64,000 nucleotides of DNA from the NCBI RefSeq assembly GCF_003665065.1, contig NZ_RCHR01000001.1, positions 248,001-312,000 of the forward strand, written 5' to 3'. The notes beneath the pieces were generated by a model that saw only the letters and a list, made by a program, of their open reading frames with translations, made no database searches and was not told the origin of the DNA. The DNA is from Oceanobacillus piezotolerans (GTDB taxonomy: Bacteria; Bacillota; Bacilli; Bacillales; Amphibacillaceae). The position numbers were made by a program, and so were the translations under genes. This document shows, one piece after another, positions 17,024 to 28,236 of this stretch (positions within the stretch are counted from its first letter, which is position 1; the number at the start of each line of letters is the position of its first letter).

Positions 17024-18310
17024 ATGTCAGCTAAATGGGAAAAACAAGAAGGAAATAAAGGGGTACTTACCTTTGAAGTACCAGCTGAAGATTTCGATAA
17101 AGCATTAGATAAAGCTTTTAAAAAAGTGGTAAAAGATATTGAAGTACCTGGATTCCGTAAAGGTAAAATGCCTCGCGGACTATTCGAAAAACGCTTTGGA
17201 GTTGAAGCGCTATACCAAGATGCAGTAGACATCTTACTTCCTGATGCATATCGTAATGCAATTGATGAAACAGATATCTTTCCAATTGCACAGCCAAATG
17301 TAGATATTGAACAAATCGAAAAAGGGAAGAACGTTATCTTTACTGCTGAAGTGGAAGTGAAGCCTGAAGTTACATTAGGTGACTATAAAGGCCTAGAAGT
17401 CGAAGAACAATCTACTGAAGTAACGGATGAAGATGTAGAAAAAGAAATCGATCGTTTACGTGAGCGTCATGCTGAATTAGTGGTGAAAGAAGATGGCGAA
17501 GTTGAAAACGGAGATACAGTTGTTATTGATTTCGAAGGCTTCTTAGATGGAGAAGCATTTGACGGCGGTAAAGGTGATAACCATTCATTAGAGATTGGAT
17601 CAGGTTCTTTCATTCCTGGATTTGAAGAACAATTAGTAGGTAAGAAATCTGGAGAAGAAACAGAAATTGAAGTGACTTTCCCAGAAGATTACCATGCAGA
17701 AGAGCTCGCAGGAAAAGTTGCTACATTCAAAGTGAAGATTCATGAAATTAAGTTCAAAGAATTACCAGAGCTTGATGATGAATTTGCTAAAGATGTTGAC
17801 GACGAAGCAGAAACACTTGCAGACCTAAAGAACAAGAAAAAAGAAGAGCTTGAAGCGGAAAGAAAACAGAATGCTGAAAATCAAAAACGTCAGGAATTAG
17901 TAGAAAAAGCATCTGAAAATGCAGAAGTAAATATTCCTGAAGCTATGGTAGAAACTGAATTAGACCAAATGCTAAGAGAATTCGAACAACAACTTCAAAT
18001 GCAAGGTATGACATTGGAAATGTATACTCAATTTGCAGGTCAAGATAAAGATGCGCTAAAAGAGCAAATGAAAGAAGATGCTGAAAAACGTGTTAAAACG
18101 AATTTAACTCTTGAAGCAATTGCTAAAGCGGAGAATCTAGAAGTATCTGAGGAAGATATTAATGCTGAACTTGAACAAATGGCAGCTATGTATGGTGTGG
18201 ATGCAAAACAATTGCTACCTATGTTAGGCGGAAACACAGAAATGCTTGAGAATGATTTATTAATGAGAAAAGCTATTGACTTCTTAGCTGAGCAAAGCAA
18301 AGCAGTCTAA
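17024..18310 (+). CDS. tig: Trigger factor, ribosome-associated chaperone
   Basis: The 428-residue chaperone and peptidyl-prolyl isomerase binds nascent chains at the ribosome exit. The ribosome-docking signature GFRKGKMPR is near residues 43-51. The FKBP-type isomerase domain follows ([19 protein letters not shown] near 166-184), and a long helical C-terminal cradle with [15 protein letters not shown] near 311. An in-frame GTG-type extension to 17009 exists, but the ATG at 17024 ([10 protein letters not shown]) with GGAGGG at good spacing is the family start. The protein is strongly acidic. It is followed by a terminator. Confidence 0.97.
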   Translation: MSAKWEKQEGNKGVLTFEVPAEDFDKALDKAFKKVVKDIEVPGFRKGKMPRGLFEKRFGVEALYQDAVDILLPDAYRNAIDETDIFPIAQPNVDIEQIEKGKNVIFTAEVEVKPEVTLGDYKGLEVEEQSTEVTDEDVEKEIDRLRERHAELVVKEDGEVENGDTVVIDFEGFLDGEAFDGGKGDNHSLEIGSGSFIPGFEEQLVGKKSGEETEIEVTFPEDYHAEELAGKVATFKVKIHEIKFKELPELDDEFAKDVDDEAETLADLKNKKKEELEAERKQNAENQKRQELVEKASENAEVNIPEAMVETELDQMLREFEQQLQMQGMTLEMYTQFAGQDKDALKEQMKEDAEKRVKTNLTLEAIAKAENLEVSEEDINAELEQMAAMYGVDAKQLLPMLGGNTEMLENDLLMRKAIDFLAEQSKAV

Positions 18311-18352
18311 TTGCCAGAGCACATATTTTACAACACTAGAGTAAAGTCATAT

Positions 18353-18390
18353 AAAACAAGGTGCGGATTTATTCGCACCTTGTTTTAGCA
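18353..18390 (+). terminator. Terminator of tig
   Basis: AAAACAAGGTGCG (18353-18365) and CGCACCTTGTTTT (18374-18386) form a perfect 13-bp stem with an 8-nt loop. Confidence 0.85.
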
Positions 18391-18667
18391 TTATTTGACA
18401 TAGCAGTCTATTCAAAAAATGTGATTGGCTGAAATACTCACAATTCAGGATTCTGTTTGATTCAATATTACACTACTGATTGAAGTTGTACTATAGAATT
18501 TACGACTTAAATTAGATCTCCATCATATAGTATAAGTAATATGATTTGACTTTTTCATAAATAAAAAGATAATGAAGGAAAGCAATAATTATAAAAAGTA
18601 AAATTTTCATTTTTTACAATGGGGATGGGCTCTTTTTTGAAGTACAGGAACATATAATAGTTTTTGT

Positions 18668-18696
18668 TTTGTTTTTTGATTTGGTTCTGATATGAT
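18668..18696 (+). promoter_or_regulatory. Likely clpX promoter; rest of the tig-clpX gap empty
   Basis: TGATATGAT (18688-18696) is an extended -10 with a weak TTTGTT (18668-18673). The other 280 bp of the gap (18387-18667) are AT-rich DNA without a recognisable gene. A single TTTGACT heptad at 18545-18551 is not enough for a CtsR site. Confidence 0.45.
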
Positions 18697-18742
18697 GACT
18701 ATAAGTTTAGCCTAGAGTTTAGGAAATGTAGGGGTGAAAATA

Positions 18743-20020
18743 ATGTTTAAATTTAATGAAGAAAAAGGGCAATTAAAATGCTCCTTTTGTGGAAAAAGCC
18801 AGGACCAAGTAAGGAAGTTAGTGGCTGGTCCAGGCGTTTATATATGTGATGAATGTATTGAACTCTGTACAGAGATAGTGGAAGAAGAGCTTGGTAATGA
18901 AGATGAGATGGAATTAAAAGAAATACCTAAACCAAAAGAAATCTGTGATATCCTTGATGATTATGTTATCGGACAAGATAAAGCAAAGAAAAATCTTTCT
19001 GTAGCAGTATATAATCATTACAAGCGAATTAATACACCTAAGAATAATGACGACGTAGAAATCTCAAAAAGTAATATAGCGATGATAGGTCCAACAGGTA
19101 GCGGAAAAACATTACTTGCACAGACTTTAGCTCGAATTATCAATGTTCCTTTTGCTATGGCAGATGCTACATCCCTGACAGAAGCAGGTTATGTAGGCGA
19201 AGACGTAGAAAATATTTTACTAAAGCTTATTCAGGCTGCAGATTATGATGTGGAAAAAGCTGAAAAAGGGATTATCTATATTGATGAAATCGACAAAGTC
19301 GCACGTAAATCCGAAAATCCTTCCATTACTCGCGATGTATCAGGTGAAGGGGTACAGCAAGCGTTACTTAAAATATTAGAAGGAACGGTTGCAAGTGTAC
19401 CACCTCAAGGTGGACGCAAACACCCACACCAAGAATTTATTCAAATTGATACAACGAATATCTTATTTATCGTTGGAGGAGCTTTCGATGGAATTGATCA
19501 AGTGATCAAGCGCCGTCTTGGCAAAAAAGTAATTGGATTTGGAGCAAATTCTAAACAGGAAGACTTAGGAATGGGTGAGTTATTAGCACAAATTCTACCA
19601 GAAGATTTGTTACGCTATGGGCTTATCCCTGAATTCATCGGTCGTATTCCAGTTATTGGCAGCTTGACGCCACTGGATGAAGATGCATTAGTCCAAATCT
19701 TAACGAAGCCGAAAAACGCGTTAGTGAAGCAATATCAGAAATTATTTGAGATGGATAATGTAGAACTAGAGTTTAAAGAGGATGCACTTAATGAAATTGC
19801 GAAAAAAGCAATTGAACGTAAAACGGGTGCACGTGGACTGAGATCGATTATTGAAGGTATCATTCTAGATGTGATGTTTGAATTACCATCAAGAGAAGAT
19901 ATTGTGAAATGTGTGATTACTAAAGAAACGGTTTTAAATGATAATGGCAGCCCAACCTTGGTATTCAATGACGGAACTGTCCAAGAAGGGATACAAAAGC
20001 ATCCTAAGGAAAGTGCATAA
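18743..20020 (+). CDS. clpX: ATP-dependent Clp protease ATP-binding subunit ClpX
   Basis: The 425-residue AAA+ unfoldase feeds substrates to ClpP. The N-terminal zinc finger has Cys13, Cys16, Cys35 and Cys38 (CSFCGK, CDEC). The Walker A GPTGSGKT is at 116-123, Walker B is in [15 protein letters not shown], the pore loop is in TEAGYVGED, and the ClpP-docking loop is [12 protein letters not shown] 9 nt upstream is in frame, but the ATG at 18743 ([10 protein letters not shown]), 8 nt after AGGGGTGA, is the conserved start. Confidence 0.97.
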   Translation: MFKFNEEKGQLKCSFCGKSQDQVRKLVAGPGVYICDECIELCTEIVEEELGNEDEMELKEIPKPKEICDILDDYVIGQDKAKKNLSVAVYNHYKRINTPKNNDDVEISKSNIAMIGPTGSGKTLLAQTLARIINVPFAMADATSLTEAGYVGEDVENILLKLIQAADYDVEKAEKGIIYIDEIDKVARKSENPSITRDVSGEGVQQALLKILEGTVASVPPQGGRKHPHQEFIQIDTTNILFIVGGAFDGIDQVIKRRLGKKVIGFGANSKQEDLGMGELLAQILPEDLLRYGLIPEFIGRIPVIGSLTPLDEDALVQILTKPKNALVKQYQKLFEMDNVELEFKEDALNEIAKKAIERKTGARGLRSIIEGIILDVMFELPSREDIVKCVITKETVLNDNGSPTLVFNDGTVQEGIQKHPKESA

Positions 20021-20076
20021 TTACCCATTGATGTTTTGTATGCCAACTGAGTAATATTTATCGGAATCTAAAAGTT

Positions 20077-20142
20077 AGACTAGCTTAGCGGGGTGGTTTT
20101 TGTAAAGCTTAAGAGCTTTCCCTTTTAAGCTAGTCTTTTTTA
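20077..20142 (+). terminator. Terminator after clpX
   Basis: AGACTAGCTTA (20077-20087) pairs with TAAGCTAGTCT (20126-20136), with an inner AAAGCT/AGCTTT hairpin inside the loop, followed by TTTTTT. Confidence 0.8.
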
Positions 20143-20268
20143 TGGTTAGTTTTTAATATAGCGTTTATACTAAGCATGGAAGTTGCCATTGGTTTACAAA
20201 TGTAAAATTTTTCTATAAAATTTAAGAACATGACAATATTATAAGCCATATATGGAGGTTACATATTA

Positions 20269-22584
20269 ATGACAAAAGATATCATTCAGGTCCCCCTCCT
20301 ACCATTACGTGGATTACTTGTTTTTCCTTCTATGGTGCTACATTTAGATGTGGGTAGAGACAAATCTATTCAAGCATTGGAAAAAGCGATGATGGGAGAT
20401 CAAACCATATTTCTGTCAGCACAGAAAAAGGTTAGTTTAGATGATCCAGAACCAAATGATATATATCATATTGGTACTTTAGCAGAAGTGAAGCAAATGA
20501 TGAAATTACCAAACGGTACGATTCGTGTATTAGTAGAAGGTTTGTATCGTGCAGAAATACAACGTTTTGTTGAGACAGATGAAGAATTTATAGTAGAAAT
20601 TACTGAGTTAGATGAAATTCATGGAGAAGTTCATGAGGAAGAAGCGTTAATGCGCTCTTTATTAACACAGTTTGAACAATACATAAAGTTATCGAGCAAA
20701 GTGACGAAGGAAACATTGGCAACGGTAGTTGATATAGAGGAACCAGGAAGATTGGCTGATATAATCGCATCTCATTTAGCTTTAAAAGTAAAAGAAAAAC
20801 AGGATATTCTTGAGATTAAACAGGTCCCAAAAAGAATGCAAATGTTAATTCGGCTTATATCCAATGAGAAAAAAGTGCTGGATTTAGAGAAGAAAATAGG
20901 ACAGCGCGTAAAAACCTCTATGGAGAAGACACAAAAAGAATACTATCTCAGAGAACAATTAAAGGCTATCCAGAAAGAACTTGGAGACAAGGATGGCAAA
21001 ACAGGAGAGGTTGAAGATCTAAGAGAGAAAATCGAACAATCAGATATGCCTGAGCATATTATGGAGATTGCACTAAAGGAAGTTGCAAGATATGAAAAGG
21101 TTCCTCAAAGCTCAGGGGAAAGTTCGATTATTCGCAATTATATTGATTGGTTATTGGCATTGCCTTGGACTAAGAAATCACAAGATACTATTAACATCAA
21201 CAACGCTGAGAAGGTTTTAAACAAGGATCACTATGGTTTAGAAAAAGTAAAAGAACGTATATTAGAGTACTTAGCCGTTCAGAAACTAACGAATTCACTA
21301 AAAGGACCAATACTTTGTCTAGTAGGTCCTCCCGGTGTCGGAAAAACCTCTTTAGCCAAATCTATTGCGGCATCTGTTAATCGTAACTTTGTTCGAATAT
21401 CATTGGGTGGAGTTCGGGATGAGGCCGAAATTAGAGGACATCGAAGAACATATATCGGTGCAATGCCAGGTAGAATTATTCAAGGGATGAAGAAAGCAGG
21501 AACCATCAATCCTGTGTTTCTACTTGATGAAATTGATAAAATGTCTAATGACTTCCGAGGAGATCCATCAGCTGCGATGCTGGAAGTTTTAGATCCAGAG
21601 CAGAATCATAATTTTAGTGATCATTTTATTGAAGAACCCTATGATTTATCTAACGTTCTGTTCATAGCAACAGCGAATAGTGTGAATACAATACCAGGTC
21701 CACTGTTGGATCGTATGGAAATTATTTCAATAGCAGGATATACAGAACTGGAAAAACTGCATATTGCCAAAGAACATTTACTACCAAAGCAAAGACGGGA
21801 AAATGGTTTAAAGAAGGGTGATATGCAAATTCGTGATGAGGCTTTATTTAAGCTTATTCGCAGGTATACTAGAGAAGCTGGTGTCAGAGGTTTAGAAAGA
21901 CAAATTGCAAAGTTATGCAGGAAAACAGCTAAGATTATCATTTCTGAAGAGAAGAAGCGCGTTGTTATTACGGAAAAAAGCATAGAAGAGCTATTAGGAA
22001 AGCCTGTTTATCGTTACGGTTTAATAGAACAGGAGGATCAAGTAGGTGCTGCAACTGGCCTAGCTTATACTGCTGTTGGTGGAGACATCCTGACGATTGA
22101 AGTTAGCCATTTTCCTGGCAAAGGAAAGTTAACCCTTACCGGTAAGCTGGGTGATGTAATGCAAGAATCTGCTCAAGCAGCATTTAGCTATATTCGCTCT
22201 AGAGCAAAGGAATTAGGAATTGCTCCTGATTTCTATGAGAAGTATGATATCCATATTCACGTGCCAGAAGGGGCAACACCAAAGGATGGACCATCTGCAG
22301 GAATCACCATGGCGACGGCTCTCGTTTCAGCCTTGTCAGGAAAAGCAGTGAGAAAAGAAGTGGGTATGACAGGAGAGATTACACTTCGGGGAAGAGTGTT
22401 ACCAATTGGTGGTTTAAAGGAGAAGTCACTAGGTGCTCATCGTGCTGGCTTAAAGACGATTATCATTCCTGAAGAGAATAAGAAGGATTTAGAAAATATA
22501 CCTGAAAGTGTTCGTGAGGAACTAACCTTTATTCCTGTAGGTCATTTGGATCAGGTACTAAAACATGCCTTAGTGGGGGAATGA
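20269..22584 (+). CDS. lonA: ATP-dependent protease LonA
   Basis: The 771-residue AAA+ serine protease removes misfolded and regulatory proteins. It has an N-terminal substrate domain (about 1-205), Walker [14 protein letters not shown] near 354, Walker [11 protein letters not shown] near 416, and a C-terminal protease domain with catalytic Ser676 in PKDGPSAG and Lys719 in GGLKEKSLG. In B. subtilis lonB lies between clpX and lonA; here only 248 bp separate them and no lonB is present. It ends 4 nt before ysxC. Confidence 0.97.
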   Translation: MTKDIIQVPLLPLRGLLVFPSMVLHLDVGRDKSIQALEKAMMGDQTIFLSAQKKVSLDDPEPNDIYHIGTLAEVKQMMKLPNGTIRVLVEGLYRAEIQRFVETDEEFIVEITELDEIHGEVHEEEALMRSLLTQFEQYIKLSSKVTKETLATVVDIEEPGRLADIIASHLALKVKEKQDILEIKQVPKRMQMLIRLISNEKKVLDLEKKIGQRVKTSMEKTQKEYYLREQLKAIQKELGDKDGKTGEVEDLREKIEQSDMPEHIMEIALKEVARYEKVPQSSGESSIIRNYIDWLLALPWTKKSQDTININNAEKVLNKDHYGLEKVKERILEYLAVQKLTNSLKGPILCLVGPPGVGKTSLAKSIAASVNRNFVRISLGGVRDEAEIRGHRRTYIGAMPGRIIQGMKKAGTINPVFLLDEIDKMSNDFRGDPSAAMLEVLDPEQNHNFSDHFIEEPYDLSNVLFIATANSVNTIPGPLLDRMEIISIAGYTELEKLHIAKEHLLPKQRRENGLKKGDMQIRDEALFKLIRRYTREAGVRGLERQIAKLCRKTAKIIISEEKKRVVITEKSIEELLGKPVYRYGLIEQEDQVGAATGLAYTAVGGDILTIEVSHFPGKGKLTLTGKLGDVMQESAQAAFSYIRSRAKELGIAPDFYEKYDIHIHVPEGATPKDGPSAGITMATALVSALSGKAVRKEVGMTGEITLRGRVLPIGGLKEKSLGAHRAGLKTIIIPEENKKDLENIPESVREELTFIPVGHLDQVLKHALVGE

Positions 22585-22588
22585 AATA

Positions 22589-23170
22589 ATGAAAGTAACA
22601 GATGCAGAGATAGTGATCAGTGCAGTTAGCCAGAAACAATATCCAAGTGAAGGCCTGCCGGAAATCGCTTTAGCTGGACGTTCCAATGTGGGAAAGTCCT
22701 CCTTTATTAATAAATTGATTAACCGAAAGAATTTAGCACGTACCTCCTCTAAACCAGGTAAGACACAAACATTGAATTTCTATAAGATTAATAATATGTT
22801 TTATTTCGTGGATGTTCCTGGATACGGTTATGCTAAAGTGTCTAAAAAAGAAAGAGAAAAATGGGGTACCATGATGGAAGAGTATTTTCAAACAAGAGAT
22901 ACTCTCAGAACAGTATTATTGATTACAGACATCCGTCATGAACCAACCAGGGATGATATCCAAATGTACGAATTTCTTAAACATTATGAGTTGCCTGTGA
23001 TGGTAGTGGCTACAAAGCTCGATAAAGTGCCGAAGAGTAAAAGAGCAAAGCATATCAAACGAACCAAAGACACATTGCAAATGTCTAAAGATGATGTTAT
23101 CTTACCTTTTTCCTCTGAAACAGCTGAAGGAAAAGATGAAGCATGGGGTTATATAAAGCAATATATTTAG
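22589..23170 (+). CDS. ysxC: Ribosome biogenesis GTPase YsxC/EngB
   Basis: The 193-residue essential GTPase works in late 50S subunit assembly. G motifs are in order: G1 [10 protein letters not shown] (near 30-39), G2 Thr in [10 protein letters not shown]3 DVPGYGYAK (near 74-82), G4 TKLDKV (near 145-150) and G5 [10 protein letters not shown]. It follows lonA by 4 nt, the standard Bacillus arrangement, so the two are cotranscribed. Confidence 0.96.
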   Translation: MKVTDAEIVISAVSQKQYPSEGLPEIALAGRSNVGKSSFINKLINRKNLARTSSKPGKTQTLNFYKINNMFYFVDVPGYGYAKVSKKEREKWGTMMEEYFQTRDTLRTVLLITDIRHEPTRDDIQMYEFLKHYELPVMVVATKLDKVPKSKRAKHIKRTKDTLQMSKDDVILPFSSETAEGKDEAWGYIKQYI

Positions 23171-23184
23171 AATAAATGAATCTT

Positions 23185-23225
23185 CGCTCAAGATAGGGTT
23201 ATGTATATCCCTTTCTTGAGCGTTC
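23185..23225 (+). terminator. Hairpin after ysxC
   Basis: CGCTCAAGA (23185-23193) pairs with TCTTGAGCG (23214-23222), with an inner AGGG/CCCT match. The T-tail is poor. Confidence 0.6.
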
Positions 23226-23303
23226 TTATTATAAGTACAGATTTATCAATTCAAAAAACGACTAGTTTTTCTAATTAAAAGTTGGACATAATATTGTTAT
23301 CTT

Positions 23304-23786
23304 TTATTTTCGTTTAAAAAGAAAGAAGATGCCTACAACGATTAACAGAATTGGCCACGCCATCTCCAATATACCAACAACATCATCTAGCCAGTAAAAA
23401 TAAATGGACAGCCTAGATGAGAAAATAAAGATGATACTAAGAATAGTAAATAAGAAACCCATTAGAAAGCCTTGCTTTGTTTTCCAAGCCCTGACTAAAA
23501 AAGCAATACCAATAATTAGGGTATAAGAAGCCCAATGGTCAATCCAGAAACCATAATGAGCCAATCCGTGAAAATGTATGCCTAACCCCAACAATAATGT
23601 TCCGGTAAACAGATTCTGATAATGTTTAGAAGAAAAGCTATGAATGAGGAAAGCTAAACCAATGATAATCAGCAAACTCTGCCATGAGTAAAAATTAGTC
23701 AAGATTGGAAATTGGAGTTGTTTCAGAAGAAAATACAGTCCAATTCCTATTAGTAAATAGGCGAATAAAGTATTTTGTTTTTTCAA
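23304..23786 (-). CDS. Small multi-pass membrane protein, LiaF-N/DUF5668-like
   Basis: The 160-residue protein is mostly hydrophobic, with about six predicted membrane segments, for example FAYLLIGIGLYFLLKQL (near 8-24), SLLIIIGLAFLIHSF (near 37-51) and WPILLIVVGIFFLFKRK at the C-terminus. The repeated GIG/G-F-L pattern resembles the transmembrane part of LiaF-type cell-envelope stress proteins, but no cytoplasmic or extracellular LiaF domain follows. The ATG lies behind AAAGGGATGA. It is divergent from hemA. Function is unknown; the family link is tentative. Confidence 0.7.
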   Translation of the reverse strand: MKKQNTLFAYLLIGIGLYFLLKQLQFPILTNFYSWQSLLIIIGLAFLIHSFSSKHYQNLFTGTLLLGLGIHFHGLAHYGFWIDHWASYTLIIGIAFLVRAWKTKQGFLMGFLFTILSIIFIFSSRLSIYFYWLDDVVGILEMAWPILLIVVGIFFLFKRK

Positions 23787-23930
23787 GCTATCATCCCTTT
23801 ATATCTATTTCGATTCCTTGCTTCCTACTATATTATATGATAAAGTACATTCGAGTTAATATGATTACGCCTTTATACCATAAATTGTTTTATTCTGTTC
23901 ACATTTGTTAAGATGGTGTTAAGTTTATCA

Positions 23931-23939
23931 TGTTATAAT
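23931..23939 (+). promoter_or_regulatory. Extended -10 promoter of the hem operon
   Basis: TGTTATAAT is a consensus extended -10 element (TGNTATAAT). The -35 region (about 23905-23916) is poor, as is common with extended -10 promoters. The distance to the hemA start is 85 nt. Confidence 0.6.
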
Positions 23940-23970
23940 GGAACTATATATTTTTATATTTAATCCTTTT

Positions 23971-23985
23971 TAATAATTATTATAG
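23971..23985 (+). promoter_or_regulatory. PerR-box-like site upstream of hemA
   Basis: TAATAATTATTATAG matches the PerR consensus TTATAATNATTATAA at 12 of 14 defined positions. It lies about 30 bp downstream of the predicted start of transcription, where binding would block elongation or the initial transcript. The hemAXCDBL operon of B. subtilis is known to be PerR controlled. The AT-rich setting raises the chance of a coincidental match. Confidence 0.5.
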
Positions 23986-24023
23986 TAATATCAACTGCAT
24001 CGTTTTGTTGGGGGTAGGATAAA

Positions 24024-25397
24024 TTGCATATTTTAACAGTTGGTTTAAATTATAAGACAGCCCCTGTAGATATTAGGGAGAAAGTAACCTTTTCAGAAGA
24101 TCATTTACGGGATGCAATTGTAGAGTTGAAAAAGCAAAAAAGCATCTTGGAAAATGTGATTATCTCTACATGTAACCGTACAGAGATTTTCGCAGTCGTA
24201 GATCAGGTGCATACAGGGCGATATTATATTAAAAAATTTTTAGCAGATTGGTTTAACATTGAAAAAGAAGAGTTAACTCCCTATTTAAAAATCACGGAAG
24301 ACGACGGTGCTTTAGAGCATCTATTTCGAGTTTCAACAGGGCTGGATTCGATGGTATTAGGGGAAACACAAATACTTGGACAAGTTAAACAAGCATTTCT
24401 ATTATCACAAAAGGCGAACACCACAGGGACTATTTTTAATGAATTATTTAAACAAGCTATCACATTCGGGAAACGTGCACATAAAGAAACAGGAATCGGT
24501 GAACACGCTGTATCGATAAGCTACGCTGCAGTAGAGCTGGCAAAAAATGTCTTCGGCAACCTTAATAATAAGCATGTAGCAATACTGGGAGCAGGAAAAA
24601 TGGGAGAGCTTGCAGCCAAGAATCTTCATGGCTCCGGAGCATCAAGGGTAACCGTTATAAATCGAACTCTGGAAAAGGCGGAAATGCTTGCAGCGCAATT
24701 TCATGCAAAGGCAGAACCTTTTGAGAATTTATCAGATGTATTATTGGATGCAGATATATTAATCAGCTCTACGGCATCATCCTCTATTGTTATCTCTAAA
24801 GAATTGATTGAAGAAATACAAGAACGAAGAAAGCAACGTCCATTAGTTCTCGTTGATATTGCTGTTCCACGAGATATCGATCCAGAAATACGTTATTTGA
24901 ATGGAGTATATCTATATGACATAGATGATTTACAAGGTATTGTGGACGACAACCTCGCATCCCGAAAAGCGGCTGCAGAGGAAATTGAGTTACTGCTAGA
25001 AAGTGAAATTGTAACCTTTAAAGAATGGTTAAAAACACTTGGAGTTGTACCTGTAATTTCGGCACTAAGGCATAAAGCTGCACTAATTCAAGAAGAAACA
25101 ATGAAAAGTATTGAAAGAAAAATGCCAGATTTAACTGCACGGGAGAAAAAGGTACTGAACAAGCATACGAAGAGTATTATTAATCAGTTACTGAAAGAGC
25201 CAATTACTCAGGCTAAAGAACTAGCTGGCAGTGATCATGCAGAACACGCTTTACAGCTTTTTGTTGATATATTTGGTATCGAGACTGAAGTGAGAGCCGA
25301 GTTTGAAAAACAAGCTAAAAAAGACGCTACATTAATGAAATTAAGTCAAAATGAATTTGTAACACTACCACGTCTAGAGAAAATATCAAGTGTCTAA
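24024..25397 (+). CDS. hemA: Glutamyl-tRNA reductase
   Basis: The 457-residue enzyme performs the first committed step of haem synthesis, reducing Glu-tRNA to glutamate-1-semialdehyde. Catalytic Cys50 lies in [11 protein letters not shown]. The glutamate-recognition region includes [12 protein letters not shown] (near 101-112), the NADPH domain has [15 protein letters not shown] (near 189-203), and a C-terminal dimerisation helix follows. It starts with TTG at 24024 behind GGGGGTAGG. It is separated from hemC by a terminator-like hairpin and lacks the hemX gene that follows it in B. subtilis. Confidence 0.96.
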   Translation: MHILTVGLNYKTAPVDIREKVTFSEDHLRDAIVELKKQKSILENVIISTCNRTEIFAVVDQVHTGRYYIKKFLADWFNIEKEELTPYLKITEDDGALEHLFRVSTGLDSMVLGETQILGQVKQAFLLSQKANTTGTIFNELFKQAITFGKRAHKETGIGEHAVSISYAAVELAKNVFGNLNNKHVAILGAGKMGELAAKNLHGSGASRVTVINRTLEKAEMLAAQFHAKAEPFENLSDVLLDADILISSTASSSIVISKELIEEIQERRKQRPLVLVDIAVPRDIDPEIRYLNGVYLYDIDDLQGIVDDNLASRKAAAEEIELLLESEIVTFKEWLKTLGVVPVISALRHKAALIQEETMKSIERKMPDLTAREKKVLNKHTKSIINQLLKEPITQAKELAGSDHAEHALQLFVDIFGIETEVRAEFEKQAKKDATLMKLSQNEFVTLPRLEKISSV

Positions 25398-25405
25398 AGC
25401 GGAAG

Positions 25406-25445
25406 TGAAAAACCAGAAGGCAGTCGCTTTCTGGTTTTTTACTTT
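25406..25445 (+). terminator. Terminator-like hairpin between hemA and hemC
   Basis: AAAACCAGAA near 25409-25418 pairs with TTCTGGTTTT near 25429-25438, followed by TTACTTTT. It may attenuate hemCDBL relative to hemA. Confidence 0.75.
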
Positions 25446-25543
25446 TCATTCATTAACCGTTTCCTTTTTCAATTACTCTTATTAAGGTTAATATAGAGTT
25501 GGGAAACATTATATGATTAGTCTTATTTATAGGAGGTTTACTC

Positions 25544-26476
25544 ATGCGTAAAATTATAGTTGGATCAAGGCGGAGTAATTTGGCCATAACACAAACCAAT
25601 TGGGTTATAGAACAATTAAAAAAAGCTGGTGCACAAAACGAGTTTGAAGTTAAAGAAATAGTTACAAAGGGAGATAAAATTCTTGATGTAACATTATCTA
25701 AAGTGGGTGGAAAAGGGCTATTTGTTAAAGAGATTGAACAAGCCATGTATAATAAGGAAATTGACTTTGCAGTACACAGTATGAAGGATATGCCTTCTGT
25801 TATGCCGGAAGGATTAGTTATTTCAAGCATTCCTGTAAGGGAAGACCCTAGAGATGCTTTTATCTCCAAGGACCATACTTTATTAAATGATTTAAAAGAG
25901 GGAGCCATTGTCGGGACTAGTAGTTTACGCCGAGCAGCACAGATTGTAGCTGTCCGTCCTGATATAGAAATTAAATGGATTCGTGGTAATATTGAAACCC
26001 GTATTCGAAAATTAAAGGAAGAAGACTATGATGCGATCATTCTAGCAGCTTCTGGTCTAAAGCGGGCTGGTTTAAGTGAAGAAGTCGTAACAGAGTTTTT
26101 AGAAGCAGAAGTAATGCTTCCAGCAGTTGGTCAAGGTGCATTAGCAATTGAGTGTCGAGAAGATGATGAAGAAATACGGTCTCTGTTAGCGACAATAAAC
26201 GACGATTTTACAACTAAGACTGTAACAGCAGAAAGAACGTTCTTAAATCTCTTAGATGGCGGTTGTCAAATTCCTATTGGTGGTTACGCTTATTTAGAGA
26301 ACGATGAAATTATTCTAACCGCTCTTGTAGGTACTCCAGATGGAAAGACCATTTTAAAAGAAACCGTTCGCGGAACAGAACCAAAGGAAGTTGGCCAAAA
26401 GGCTGCAGATATATTAATTGCTCAAGGTGCCAAGAAAATCGTTGATGAGGTAAAGCAGGAGCTTGAGAAAAAATGA
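25544..26476 (+). CDS. hemC: Hydroxymethylbilane synthase (porphobilinogen deaminase)
   Basis: The 310-residue enzyme polymerises four porphobilinogens into hydroxymethylbilane. The N-terminal [27 protein letters not shown] (near 76-87), [10 protein letters not shown] (near 125-134) and the cofactor-attaching Cys241 in [12 protein letters not shown] are diagnostic. AGGAGG precedes the ATG. It overlaps hemD by 4 nt (ATGA), so translation is coupled. Confidence 0.97.
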   Translation: MRKIIVGSRRSNLAITQTNWVIEQLKKAGAQNEFEVKEIVTKGDKILDVTLSKVGGKGLFVKEIEQAMYNKEIDFAVHSMKDMPSVMPEGLVISSIPVREDPRDAFISKDHTLLNDLKEGAIVGTSSLRRAAQIVAVRPDIEIKWIRGNIETRIRKLKEEDYDAIILAASGLKRAGLSEEVVTEFLEAEVMLPAVGQGALAIECREDDEEIRSLLATINDDFTTKTVTAERTFLNLLDGGCQIPIGGYAYLENDEIILTALVGTPDGKTILKETVRGTEPKEVGQKAADILIAQGAKKIVDEVKQELEKK

Positions 26477-27231
26477 AAGATGCTCTGGAAGGAAAACGCA
26501 TCCTGATTACGAGAGATGAAAAGGGTGCAAAGCTTTTTTCTAAGCAATTAAAGCAACTGGGTGCTGTTCCATTGGAAGTCCCTCTAATCAAGATTCAATG
26601 TAAGTGCGAGGAGAACAACTGGCAAGGAATAAAAGAACTGCACTCCTATGAATGGATTATTTTTACAAGTGCAAATGGTGTCCGTTGTTTTTTTCAGTTA
26701 TTAAACAAGAAAGGGCGTACTTTAACTAATCAAAGAATAGCCGTTGTAGGCCATAAAACGGAAGATGCTCTAAAAGAATTTGGCCTGACTGCAGACTTGG
26801 TACCTCCCTTATATAATGCTGAAACGTTAGCGAGTGAATTTATGAACAAATATTATCAGACAGGGACAATCCTGCTTGTCCGGGGGAATCTCTCTAGAGA
26901 TGTATTGCCGAAAAGATTCTTTGAAGCTCGAGTACCATTTGATATGCTAGAAGTGTATGAAACTGTTGCGAATCATAATAATAAGGAAAACTTAAATGAA
27001 ATACTATCAAGTCAACTAGATTTCATTACCTTTACCAGTCCTTCTGCGGTAGAAGCATTTTGTAACATGACCTCATTGACTGGAAAATGGACTACTGTTT
27101 GTATAGGCAGTACAACAGAGGAGATGGCAAGAAATTTAGGAATGGATCATATCATCAGCCCAGAGTCAGATTATACAATGGAGGGTATGATTCAGAGAAT
27201 GACAGAATACAGCTATGGAGGAGATGTTTGA
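26473..27231 (+). CDS. hemD: Uroporphyrinogen-III synthase
   Basis: The 252-residue enzyme closes hydroxymethylbilane with inversion of ring D. The sequence is poorly conserved in this family; supporting features are [17 protein letters not shown] (near 10-26), [14 protein letters not shown] (near 60-73), [14 protein letters not shown] (near 134-147) and [14 protein letters not shown] (near 184-197), the two matching halves of the bilobed fold. The 4-nt overlap with hemC and 1-nt gap to hemB strengthen the call. Confidence 0.92.
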   Translation: MKDALEGKRILITRDEKGAKLFSKQLKQLGAVPLEVPLIKIQCKCEENNWQGIKELHSYEWIIFTSANGVRCFFQLLNKKGRTLTNQRIAVVGHKTEDALKEFGLTADLVPPLYNAETLASEFMNKYYQTGTILLVRGNLSRDVLPKRFFEARVPFDMLEVYETVANHNNKENLNEILSSQLDFITFTSPSAVEAFCNMTSLTGKWTTVCIGSTTEEMARNLGMDHIISPESDYTMEGMIQRMTEYSYGGDV

Positions 27232-27232
27232 T

Positions 27233-28222
27233 ATGGAGAAGAATCTAGATTTCAAACGTCATAGAAGATTGAGAACTTCAAATTCTATGCGTTCTCTAGT
27301 CAGAGAGAATCATTTAAGAGTAGATGATTTCATTTACCCTATGTTTGTCATAGAAGGAAACAAGATCAAAAACGAAGTAGCATCTATGCCTGGTGTTTAC
27401 CAATTTTCTTTGGATTTATTACTAGACGAAGTCAAAACTGTATATAATCTTGGAATCAGAGCAATTATGTTCTTTGGAGTAATTACAGCCAAGGATGAGA
27501 TTGGGACAGGGGCATTTGTTGACGACGGAATCGTGCAAACCGCCACAAGAATGGTAAAAGAAGCATTCCCTGATTTATTAGTGGTAGCCGATACATGTCT
27601 TTGTGAATATACCTCTCACGGACATTGTGGAGTGATACATAATCATGATGTTGATAATGATGAATCATTAAAGCTTTTAGCAAAAACAGCGGTTTCTCAA
27701 GCTGAAGCTGGAGCAGATATTATTGCTCCATCTAATATGATGGATGGATTTGTTGCTGCTATTCGACTTGCTTTGGATGAGGCTGGATTCCAACATATTC
27801 CAATTATGTCTTATGCAGTTAAGTATGCCTCTTCTTTTTACGGTCCTTTTAGAGATGCTGCAGACAGTGCGCCTCAATTTGGTGATCGAAAAACATATCA
27901 AATGGATCCAGCGAATCGTTTAGAAGCCTTAAGAGAAGCGCAATCAGATATTGAAGAGGGAGCGGATTTCATTATGGTAAAACCGGCATTATCCTTCCTT
28001 GATATCGTTAGAGACGTTCGTAATAATGTAGATGTTCCTGTTGTTGCTTACAATGTAAGCGGAGAGTATGCGATGGTGAAGGCTGCAGCCCAGAATGGTT
28101 GGATTGATGAAAAAGCACTGGTGATGGAAATGCTAACTTCAATGAAGCGAGCCGGTGCGGATATCATTCTAACGTATTTTGCAAAAGATGTTGCAGTATG
28201 GCTAAAAGAAGAGAATAGATAA
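27233..28222 (+). CDS. hemB: Delta-aminolevulinic acid dehydratase
   Basis: The 329-residue enzyme joins two aminolevulinates into porphobilinogen. The zinc-site cysteines are in [15 protein letters not shown] (near 117-131). The two Schiff-base lysines are in [17 protein letters not shown] (near 194-210) and [13 protein letters not shown] (near 244-256). The start was placed at the ATG at 27233 because GGAGGAGA lies 7 nt upstream; the ATGs at 27215 and 27224 overlap hemD and the binding site itself. Confidence 0.96.
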   Translation: MEKNLDFKRHRRLRTSNSMRSLVRENHLRVDDFIYPMFVIEGNKIKNEVASMPGVYQFSLDLLLDEVKTVYNLGIRAIMFFGVITAKDEIGTGAFVDDGIVQTATRMVKEAFPDLLVVADTCLCEYTSHGHCGVIHNHDVDNDESLKLLAKTAVSQAEAGADIIAPSNMMDGFVAAIRLALDEAGFQHIPIMSYAVKYASSFYGPFRDAADSAPQFGDRKTYQMDPANRLEALREAQSDIEEGADFIMVKPALSFLDIVRDVRNNVDVPVVAYNVSGEYAMVKAAAQNGWIDEKALVMEMLTSMKRAGADIILTYFAKDVAVWLKEENR

Positions 28223-28236
28223 TGAGGTGATCATGG

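Noticed and set aside
18545..18551. CtsR heat-shock operator upstream of clpX
   Set aside because: Only one TTTGACT heptad is present; the required second direct heptad is missing.
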